The translations under genes and the position numbers were made by a program. DNA of 8,378 bases. Origin: Candidatus Babelota bacterium. GTDB taxonomy: Bacteria; JAGOBX01. This document shows positions 1 through 3,921 of this stretch, piece by piece (position 1 is the stretch's first letter; each line of letters opens with the position of its first letter). The stretch is from assembly GCA_017999075.1 (NCBI GenBank), contig JAGOBX010000136.1, positions 1 to 8,378 of the forward strand. The letters run 5' to 3'. The notes beneath the pieces are model-generated. The model was given only the letters and a program-made list of their open reading frames with translations. It ran no database searches and had not been told where the DNA came from.

Positions 1-29
1 TTCTTTATTAAGAAAATAAATTAATCAAT

Positions 30-74
30 GCAGCGCAGATGTTTGTAAAAATAATTTACATAATACTGCGCTGC
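30..74. terminator. Hairpin, possible terminator of an upstream gene
   Basis: GCAGCGCAG (30-38) is exactly complementary to CTGCGCTGC (66-74). Inside it TGTAAA (44-49) pairs with TTTACA (55-60), so the hairpin has two stacked stems separated by a 5-nt by 5-nt internal loop. It is followed by TTTATTAAAT rather than a clean T-run, and preceded by an A-rich stretch, so it could end transcription in either direction. The gene it would serve is not in the window. Confidence 0.4.
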
Positions 75-111
75 TTTATTAAATAACAAAAATTGAAAAT
101 TTCTTGCCAAT

Positions 112-159
112 AAGTTTTATATTTTATTATCTTATAAAAGATATTAAAAAATATAACTT
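112..159. repeat. Long AT-rich inverted repeat
   Basis: Two 22-nt arms (112-133 and 138-159) are complementary at 19 of 22 positions around a 4-nt loop (ATAA). Apart from one G-C pair near each end of the stem it is all A and T, so base composition explains part of the match. No function can be assigned. Confidence 0.45.
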
Positions 160-248
160 TTACTTTATCCTTAATTCACAAACCCGCATATCTGGTAATT
201 CGACAATTACAGTAACACTGCGTTAAGATATTATTTGATTATACAGGA

Positions 249-276
249 AAAATATTGTTAATATGAACAATATTTT
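249..276. promoter_or_regulatory. 11-bp inverted repeat abutting the -35 element, possible operator
   Basis: AAAATATTGTT (249-259) and AACAATATTTT (266-276) are perfectly complementary across a 6-nt spacer. The right arm ends on the first base of the TGCAAC -35 element of the candidate promoter at 276-304. That placement would suit a dimeric regulator bound next to the polymerase. The regulator is unknown. Confidence 0.4.
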
Positions 277-304
277 GCAACCAATCTTCTTTAAGTTAGT
301 ATAA
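276..304 (+). promoter_or_regulatory. Candidate ECF-type promoter P1 for the 55-aa/189-aa operon
   Basis: TGCAAC (276-281) is followed after exactly 16 nt by AGTATAA (298-304). The sigma-gene promoter in this window reads TGCAAC-N16-CGTATAA, so P1 differs by one base in the -10 element. Transcription would begin near 310, about 20 nt before the AGGAGG ribosome site of the ORF at 342. Control by the sigma factor encoded at 3922-5259 is inference. Confidence 0.5.
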
Positions 305-341
305 CTAAACAAGAGTAATTAAATTTTTAGGAGGCGACAAT

Positions 342-509
342 ATGTTAAATACTACACATTCAAATAATATTATTTCATTAGAGTCTTTAATCTTTCAACA
401 CAATCAAATAAAAAAAGCGGATATGACAGGTTATGAAAAACTTGATAATATTTTAACTAACATAGAGAAAAGTGATTTATACATTTACAGAAGAAATTGG
501 TTTATATAA
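342..509 (+). CDS. Small 55-residue protein of unknown function
   Basis: I do not recognise this protein. It is supported as a gene by a perfect AGGAGG Shine-Dalgarno (329-334) seven bases before the ATG and by a candidate promoter (276-304) at the right distance. The product is 55 residues, soluble and polar, with no signal peptide, membrane segment or cysteines. The first half is rich in Asn, Ser and Ile; the second half (about residues 24-48) could form helices with Lys and Glu/Asp; it ends in YIYRRNWFI. It lies 43 nt before the 189-aa gene on the same strand, so the two probably share a transcript. A small regulator, an antitoxin-like partner or a leader ORF are all possible, and none can be favoured from the sequence alone. 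Confidence 0.55.
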   Translation: MLNTTHSNNIISLESLIFQHNQIKKADMTGYEKLDNILTNIEKSDLYIYRRNWFI

Positions 510-552
510 AGAATTATAAAATTTAATTTAATGAATTGAGAGCGTGGTATTA

Positions 553-1122
553 ATGAAATCTATAGAATCGAATTTAACTCGATTGTTAAATTATATGACA
601 AACCATAATACTGGTGTAATTACCGCTTTTCGTTCTGAGTATTCTTATAGAGAGAATTTACAAAGAAATAGGAGTTTATTATCCAAACTATTTTATTCGC
701 GATATTCGGTAACCGCAGTAAGAGGCGTTTATATTGAAAATTTTGCTACTAATGATGCCAAAGAAATATCAGCGACAATATTCTTTGTAACTGATATTAA
801 ACATAAAAAAACATTAGAAAAAGATTTGCGTAAACTTGGCGAAGAATTTGAACCGGATTCTATTCTCTTTATCCCATCACCAGGTAATAGAGCATATTTA
901 TGGGGTACTAATCAAAGTCAATATCCTGGTTATGGTAAAGTCAAAAAATTCTCACAGCTTAATATTAACAGTTTTGATGAGTTTATGACTAAAATACAGG
1001 GTAGCCCTTTCATATTTGAATCTATTAAGGAACATATTCCTACACCAACCGGATTTTTTGGTAGATGGTCAGTTAGTCATTATGCTAAACAAAATTGGAG
1101 AGATATGGAAGATATTGAATAA
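553..1122 (+). CDS. Uncharacterised 189-aa protein, likely conserved in phages and accessory regions
   Basis: This is a soluble alpha/beta-looking protein with no signal peptide or membrane segment and no function I can name. The start was placed at the ATG at 553 because GAGAG (538-542) sits ten bases upstream; a GTG at 544 in the same frame would be one base from that site. Recognisable stretches are VITAF (residues 22-26), a NLQRNRSLLSKL segment (35-46), a G-Y-IEN turn (58-63), EIS followed by a hydrophobic strand (71-79), LGEEFEPDSILF (95-106), a WGTN turn (117-120) and GSPFIFES (150-157). The order NR...L, G, E-S, then a D/Q-SIL strand resembles small uncharacterised proteins of the DUF3293 kind, but this is a weak impression. 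The upstream 55-aa gene and candidate ECF promoter P1 suggest inducible expression. Confidence 0.75.
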   Translation: MKSIESNLTRLLNYMTNHNTGVITAFRSEYSYRENLQRNRSLLSKLFYSRYSVTAVRGVYIENFATNDAKEISATIFFVTDIKHKKTLEKDLRKLGEEFEPDSILFIPSPGNRAYLWGTNQSQYPGYGKVKKFSQLNINSFDEFMTKIQGSPFIFESIKEHIPTPTGFFGRWSVSHYAKQNWRDMEDIE

Positions 1123-1192
1123 TTTTTTTTCATACTAACTATTGTAGCGTATAATAAATAAATTGACGAAATAATTTTTAAATTGTATTAGT

Positions 1193-1236
1193 GGTTTTAT
1201 ATATGTAACAAAATTATCCAATACATATAAAAAACC
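1193..1236. terminator. Candidate terminator of the 189-aa gene
   Basis: GGTTTTATATATGTA (1193-1207) pairs with TACATATAAAAAACC (1222-1236) at 14 of 15 positions around a 14-nt loop. A TTTTT run follows at 1243-1247. The stem is mostly A-T with a G-C clamp at its base. It lies about 70 nt after the plus-strand stop codon, so it fits a terminator of that operon, although the weak stem and delayed T-run make this uncertain. Confidence 0.4.
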
Positions 1237-1289
1237 CTTATATTTTTCACATACCGCTACGCTATCGGTATTTTAGTGGTTCTTTATTT

Positions 1290-1313
1290 CCAGCGGTTTT
1301 TTCAAACCGCTGG
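1290..1313. repeat. Perfect 10-bp palindrome, possible REP-like element
   Basis: CCAGCGGTTT (1290-1299) and AAACCGCTGG (1304-1313) are exactly complementary around a TTTC loop. No T-run follows on either strand, so it is not a standard terminator. Short G+C-rich hairpins of this kind in AT-rich intergenic DNA are often interspersed REP-like repeats; only a genome-wide search could show that here. Confidence 0.45.
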
Positions 1314-1450
1314 TTACAAACATTAAACACCTGCGGCACAATGATTTAAAAAGAATCGGCGATATTGATTTAGATATAAAATTCGGATTTTTCGAGTGGT
1401 GTTATTAGACAGCCCCGTGGTAAAAGCACAAGTTACACGACCGGACTTTT

Positions 1451-1843
1451 TTAATTTCTTGATAATGATTCAAATATATCCGCTAATTTTTCTTTTGAAA
1501 TATTTCCAGAACATAACTCTATTATAGTATCGTATAATACTTTATCTAAATCTAATATTCTTATACCATTCAAATCTAAAAAAACTAAAGCAGATGCTAA
1601 TCCTGTTCTTTTATTTCCGTCTATAAAAGGATGATTCATACAAATATGAAAACAATACGCTGCCCCCATATGATAAATATCTTTATGAAAATATTCATTC
1701 CCAAATCCGGCAGAAGGCATTGCTATAGAAGACATGAGTAAATTTTCATTTCTAATACCATAGTAACCACCATAATGTTCAATCTGATTTTTATAAATTA
1801 ATTTAATTTCATCTATCGTTAAAAAACGAATAACGGTATTCAT
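1451..1843 (-). CDS. doc: Doc (death-on-curing) family toxin, Fic fold
   Basis: This is the toxin of a type II toxin-antitoxin pair. Doc proteins belong to the Fic superfamily; the well-studied phage P1 Doc phosphorylates elongation factor Tu and stops translation, but the reaction of this one is not known. The signature HPFIDGNKRTG is complete at residues 71-81, with the catalytic His71, Asp75 and the nucleotide-binding Gly76-Asn77-Lys78-Arg79. The N-terminal GGYYGIRNENLL (25-36) followed by a Pro (43) is typical of death-on-curing proteins. The 130-residue length matches the family. The ATG lies 5 nt after the antitoxin stop codon and has no good ribosome site of its own, so translation is probably coupled to the antitoxin. 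All key residues are present, so the toxin appears intact. Confidence 0.93.
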   Translation of the reverse strand: MNTVIRFLTIDEIKLIYKNQIEHYGGYYGIRNENLLMSSIAMPSAGFGNEYFHKDIYHMGAAYCFHICMNHPFIDGNKRTGLASALVFLDLNGIRILDLDKVLYDTIIELCSGNISKEKLADIFESLSRN

Positions 1844-1848
1844 AAAAA

Positions 1849-2076
1849 TTATTGTCCCAATTTTTGCAAAGTATCTGAATGATTTATATTAACTTTATTT
1901 AATGATTCCATTATATCATTATACTGATTTTCAGTTCTTATTGGGGAAATAATCAGATGTCTTCCGTCTGTAGAAATATCTACTGATGTAGAATAATCTA
2001 AATTTAGTGATTCAATAAATTGCTTATCTAAAACAATTGCCAAATTTTCTCCATGTTTAACAAGATTTCTAATCAT
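1849..2076 (-). CDS. AbrB/MazE-like (SpoVT-fold) antitoxin of the Doc toxin
   Basis: This is the likely antitoxin of the downstream Doc. The first 45 residues have the swapped-hairpin AbrB pattern: a K-x-G-E-N start (8-11), a hydrophobic strand, an LDKQFIESLNLD segment (16-27), a V-D-I strand and a closing LIISP (41-45). This domain binds DNA as a dimer. The polar C-terminal 30 residues would be the flexible toxin-neutralising tail. Length (75 aa) and gene order (antitoxin first) are as usual for such pairs. The start ATG has a good AGGAG site six bases upstream (plus-strand CTCCT, 2083-2087). Antitoxins of this type usually repress their own operon; an 8-bp palindrome at 2101-2108 is a possible operator. 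Confidence 0.88.
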   Translation of the reverse strand: MIRNLVKHGENLAIVLDKQFIESLNLDYSTSVDISTDGRHLIISPIRTENQYNDIMESLNKVNINHSDTLQKLGQ

Positions 2077-2100
2077 TATAAACTCCTGTATTTTTATCCT

Positions 2101-2137
2101 CTAATTAGAATTATTTTTGATACAAATTTCATTGCAA
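2101..2137 (-). promoter_or_regulatory. Possible promoter and operator of the antitoxin-toxin operon
   Basis: On the minus strand TTGCAA (plus 2132-2137) is followed after 16 nt by AATAAT (plus 2110-2115), a weak sigma70-like pair. The perfect palindrome CTAATTAG (2101-2108) lies between this -10 element and the ribosome site, where a bound antitoxin would block transcription. A second imperfect palindrome (2151-2172, arms of 10 nt with one mismatch) lies upstream. Confidence 0.3.
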
Positions 2138-2177
2138 AAACATTAAAATTAAAACTTATAGTTATAACTTTTCAAAT

Positions 2178-2197
2178 AATATTTTAATTAAAATATT
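2178..2197. repeat. Perfect 20-bp AT palindrome with an adjoining 14-bp palindrome
   Basis: AATATTTTAA (2178-2187) is followed directly by its reverse complement TTAAAATATT (2188-2197). TTATTTATAAATAA (2197-2210), also a perfect palindrome, shares its first base with it. AT-rich DNA makes short palindromes common, but 20 perfect bases are more than usual. It could be a protein-binding site or a cruciform-prone spacer. Confidence 0.5.
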
Positions 2198-2246
2198 TAT
2201 TTATAAATAATAATAAATTATAACACTTTATTTTTTATTATGCAAG

Positions 2247-2304
2247 TTTTTTTGTTTTTCTGCAACCGTTTAACCGTTTCCTGATTTAAGCGTATTATTA
2301 AATA
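2247..2304 (+). repeat. Repeat copy 1 of the sigma-gene promoter region
   Basis: The 25 bases at 2247-2271 are identical to 3821-3845. After an 8-nt insertion made of a partial duplication (CCGTTTAACCGTTT), the match resumes from CCGTTTCCTGATTTAAGCG and continues to AAATAT with a single T/A difference in the -10 element. The other copy is the promoter region of the sigma factor gene (3821-3870). The two copies therefore arose by duplication or are both conserved sites for the same regulator. Confidence 0.8.
2269..2297 (+). promoter_or_regulatory. Candidate ECF-type promoter P2 upstream of a structured block
   Basis: TTTAAC (2269-2274), 16 nt, then CGTATTA (2291-2297). The original TGCAAC of the repeat lies 8 nt further upstream (2261-2266), but the small duplication recreates AAC at exactly 16 nt from CGT, so the spacing is preserved. 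Transcription would begin near 2302 on the plus strand. There is no open reading frame downstream; the transcript would run into the G+C-rich folded block and then antisense to the nuclease gene. Confidence 0.5.
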
Positions 2305-2432
2305 TAAATGACAATGATTTAAATAGCATGGCGGCTATATAGACACAGCCGTCGGCGGCTGAAAGCCGCTGACTGAAAGCCGAGCCGCTTGCGGCTCGAG
2401 CGGCTGTGTCAAGATAACGGAAGTTTTTTTTC
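2302..2432 (+). ncRNA. Candidate structured small RNA (three-way junction)
   Basis: The proposed RNA would start after promoter P2. GACACAGCCG (2342-2351) pairs perfectly with CGGCTGTGTC (2401-2410). Inside lie two hairpins: 2352-2360 with 2364-2372 (nine pairs including one G-U, loop GAA) and CGAGCCGC (2381-2388) with GCGGCTCG (2391-2398), which gives a GCUUGC tetraloop cap. The single wobble is a G-U only if the plus strand is the RNA, which mildly favours that strand. Of the 69 bases from 2342 to 2410, 47 are G or C. A run of eight Ts (2425-2432) after 14 nt could end transcription. The right arm also overlaps the stop codon of the minus-strand nuclease gene, so the block may instead act as that gene's 3' hairpin, or be an interspersed repeat. 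Confidence 0.4.
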
Positions 2433-3470
2433 TTCAAAACTTAAAATCTTATCAATTAGTGTAACTACTTCATCTAAAATATTCGAATTTATTTTTAATT
2501 CAGAATTCTTATATTCCAAAAATGTAATAAAATACTTGTCTTCGTTAAATGACAATTTATGTTTATTGGAAAGTTCTATTTTATCAATATATGGTAAGTT
2601 AGGAAGTGTTAAATAGGCAAATTCGCCATAAACATTGAATATGAAAGATAAATCTTCAAATGCTTTCTTTTGTATATAGCAATAATAAGATGCGCCAGCA
2701 GCTCGCCAAGCAATAAAATTTTCTCTCTTTTTTATTTCTGATATAAATGAATACATAAAATTAATTCTATTTCGGTCGCGGGCATATTTACTGCTTTTTA
2801 TTTCTTCTCTTTTATTAGCAATATCATCTCGAATGTTAGGTGGGGGTAAAATTTGCTCAAATCCAATCTGATAACTTTTACTATCAACCGGAAAAACTTG
2901 ATATCTCCAACATTCTATTAGATAGGTCAAACTCTCTGAAGAATTATTTAAAAAATCAACAATTGATAATGCGTTTGCAGTAAAATTTTCTCCAACAAGT
3001 ACAATAATTTGAAATTCATTTACCTTTATTTCTTCTGATTGTTTTCCTAAAGTTATGTGGTCATTGATTTTTTGTTTTGCTTCATCAGCAGAATTTAATT
3101 TAATATTTTGTATATGCCCTTTCTGATAGTGAGTAAAAAACAATTGTGATATATCATTTAAATCTTTATTATAGTATTCTGAAGCATAACCTAATGCTTG
3201 TAATAATGCACCTTCATTTACAATACCTTGTTTTAATTCACAGATTACTAAATCTCCTTCATTATCAATTCCGATCAAGTCTGACCGTTGCTCACTATTT
3301 AAAGAATCTTGCCTTGTTATCCATAAAATATTTTTTTCAAAAATATCTTTTTCGTTATTGATTATCCATGTTTCTAAATGTTGCGGTTCATTAAACCCCT
3401 GCGAGCTTAATGAGGCACTATTAATTTTTAGAAGTTTGCGATTTTCTGTATCAATTTTAAATAATTGCAT
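2409..3470 (-). CDS. PD-(D/E)XK nuclease-like protein with a NucS/DUF91-type motif
   Basis: This is a 353-residue soluble protein that probably cuts or binds DNA. Residues 60-95 carry the nuclease signature: RSDLIGID (62-69, acidic Asp64), then a glycine turn and LVICELK (74-80, Glu78 and Lys80), then Gln91 and Tyr95 in a following helix. Glu33 in an earlier helix completes a D-E-x-K-Q pattern as in NucS/DUF91 endonucleases. The C-terminal 200 residues, with a conserved-looking W-R-A-A-G segment (about 252-258) and beta-rich end, are not recognised. The start is the ATG at 3470, which has a GGAGG five bases upstream (plus-strand CCTCC, 3476-3480); a TTG at 3482 in frame overlaps that site and is unlikely. 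A candidate ECF promoter on the minus strand (3771-3800) lies about 300 nt upstream, giving a long leader. The active-site residues are intact; the substrate is unknown. Confidence 0.8.
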   Translation of the reverse strand: MQLFKIDTENRKLLKINSASLSSQGFNEPQHLETWIINNEKDIFEKNILWITRQDSLNSEQRSDLIGIDNEGDLVICELKQGIVNEGALLQALGYASEYYNKDLNDISQLFFTHYQKGHIQNIKLNSADEAKQKINDHITLGKQSEEIKVNEFQIIVLVGENFTANALSIVDFLNNSSESLTYLIECWRYQVFPVDSKSYQIGFEQILPPPNIRDDIANKREEIKSSKYARDRNRINFMYSFISEIKKRENFIAWRAAGASYYCYIQKKAFEDLSFIFNVYGEFAYLTLPNLPYIDKIELSNKHKLSFNEDKYFITFLEYKNSELKINSNILDEVVTLIDKILSFEEKKLPLS

Positions 3471-3504
3471 GCTTTCCTCCAAAAAAAAATTTCTGCTATC
3501 TCGT

Positions 3505-3572
3505 ATTTACGCGCAGTTACTGCTCTTTTTATGTTAAATCAGCAATAAATTAGAAGTTGACTGCGTGTAAAT
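3505..3572. repeat. Long inverted repeat just upstream of the nuclease gene
   Basis: The arms at 3505-3519 (ATTTACGCGCAGTTA) and 3558-3572 (TGACTGCGTGTAAAT) match at 13 of 15 positions as DNA. Read as plus-strand RNA the two others become G-U pairs, giving an unbroken 15-bp stem with a 38-nt loop. On the minus strand, which carries the nuclease leader, they are A-C mismatches. The left arm lies 25-40 nt before the nuclease ribosome site. Confidence 0.5.
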
Positions 3573-3689
3573 CACCATCAGCCGAAAGCCATTCCAAACT
3601 ATCAACTAATAATGTATTTTTAATACAATAATATTTCATAAAAATCAATTTGAAAGATCATTTGCCAAACTTTTTATTTTTACTATTTC

Positions 3690-3739
3690 CTGCGTTGACA
3701 CAAAAATACATCAACCAATCATAAACTTGTTCAACGCAG
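3690..3739. repeat. Hairpin in the proposed nuclease leader
   Basis: CTGCGTTGACACAA (3690-3703) pairs with TTGTTCAACGCAG (3727-3739) with a single bulged base, making a stem of 13 pairs around a 23-nt loop. It lies about 30 nt after the proposed start of the minus-strand transcript from the promoter at 3771-3800. It could be a leader structure or a protein-binding site. Confidence 0.5.
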
Positions 3740-3770
3740 AATAAAAGTTCAGCAGTTAACCGATTTAATA

Positions 3771-3800
3771 ATTATACGCAAATTGTTTAAAAAAGTTGCA
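3771..3800 (-). promoter_or_regulatory. Candidate ECF-type promoter P4, divergent, toward the nuclease gene
   Basis: On the minus strand TGCAAC (plus 3795-3800) is followed after exactly 16 nt by CGTATAAT (plus 3771-3778). This is the same -35, spacer length and -10 as the sigma-gene promoter on the other strand, although the spacer sequence differs, so it is not simply a duplicated copy. The transcript would start near 3765 and reach the nuclease start codon after about 295 nt. Confidence 0.6.
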
Positions 3801-3820
3801 AAATATTTAATGTTTTTTAT

Positions 3821-3870
3821 TTTTTTTGTTTTTCTGCAACCGTTTCCTGATTTAAGCGTATAATTAAATA
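3821..3870 (+). promoter_or_regulatory. Candidate ECF-type promoter P3 of the sigma-CHAT operon (repeat copy 2)
   Basis: TGCAAC (3835-3840), 16 nt, then CGTATAA (3857-3863). AAC-N16-CGT is the typical layout of ECF sigma promoters. Transcription would begin near 3869, about 50 nt before the sigma ATG. The gene it serves encodes an ECF sigma factor, so positive autoregulation is the natural reading, though it is not shown by the sequence. A near copy of this region lies at 2247-2304. Confidence 0.65.
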
Positions 3871-3921
3871 TGAGATAAAAATTTAATTGATTAATCAAAT
3901 AAAAAAAGTATAATCTAAAAT

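Larger units (their letters stand above)
1..341. other. Intergenic region with three inverted repeats and a candidate ECF-type promoter
   Basis: No convincing coding sequence was found here. The stretch holds a G+C-rich hairpin (30-74), a long AT-rich hairpin (112-159), an 11-bp inverted repeat (249-276), a candidate ECF-type promoter (276-304) and a strong ribosome binding site (329-334). The first hairpin may terminate a gene that lies to the left of the window. The last three elements lead into the plus-strand operon that starts at 342. Confidence 0.6.
1123..1450. other. Convergent intergenic region with three hairpins and a possible REP-like element
   Basis: This gap separates the plus-strand 189-aa gene from the minus-strand toxin gene. 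It holds an AT-rich terminator-like hairpin (1193-1236), a short imperfect hairpin (1251-1271: ATACCG paired with CGGTAT, loop CTACGCTAT) and a perfect 10-bp hairpin (1290-1313). An open stretch of 43 codons on the plus strand (1277-1405, stop TAG 1406-1408) includes NDLKRIGDIDLDIKFGFFEW, which looks more protein-like than its surroundings but has no start or ribosome site. It may be a decayed gene end or part of a repeat. Confidence 0.45.
2077..2408. other. Regulatory intergenic region: TA promoter, palindromes, ECF-type promoter, structured block
   Basis: No protein gene is supported here. The right end of the region faces the 3' end of the nuclease gene and the left end faces the start of the antitoxin gene. 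It holds a possible toxin-antitoxin promoter (2110-2137), three AT palindromes (2151-2172, 2178-2197, 2197-2210), a copy of the sigma-gene promoter region (2247-2304) and a G+C-rich folded block (2342-2410). The sudden change from nearly pure A/T to about two-thirds G+C is striking. Confidence 0.6.
3471..3921. other. Divergent regulatory region between the nuclease gene and the sigma factor gene
   Basis: The two genes point away from each other. The region holds back-to-back ECF-type promoters (minus 3771-3800, plus 3835-3863), a T-rich spacer between their -35 elements, and two long hairpins (3505-3572 and 3690-3739) in the leader of the nuclease transcript. A 29-codon ORF (3550-3639, minus strand) has no ribosome site and is not called as a gene. 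No tRNA was found. Confidence 0.65.

Noticed and set aside
544-552. A GTG start for the 189-aa gene
   Set aside because: The only ribosome-like site, GAGAG at 538-542, is too close to the GTG and well placed for the ATG at 553.
1277-1408. A 43-codon open plus-strand stretch ending in IKFGFFEWCY
   Set aside because: No start codon or ribosome site, and it runs through a perfect hairpin. Possibly a remnant, not a gene.
2342-2410. A tRNA-like cloverleaf in the GC-rich block
   Set aside because: It has only two inner arms, no recognisable anticodon arm or T-loop sequence and no CCA end.
3471-3482. A TTG start four codons upstream for the nuclease gene
   Set aside because: The TTG overlaps the GGAGG ribosome site that serves the ATG at 3470.
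3550-3639. A 29-codon minus-strand ORF in the nuclease leader, ending in LEWLSADGDLHAVNF
   Set aside because: No ribosome site and very short. It could be a leader peptide or a gene remnant, but the evidence is too thin to call a CDS.
3758-3780. A plus-strand AAC-N16-CGCA that resembles the ECF-type promoter
   Set aside because: The -10 lacks CGTA and it overlaps the -10 of the better minus-strand promoter; taken as coincidence.
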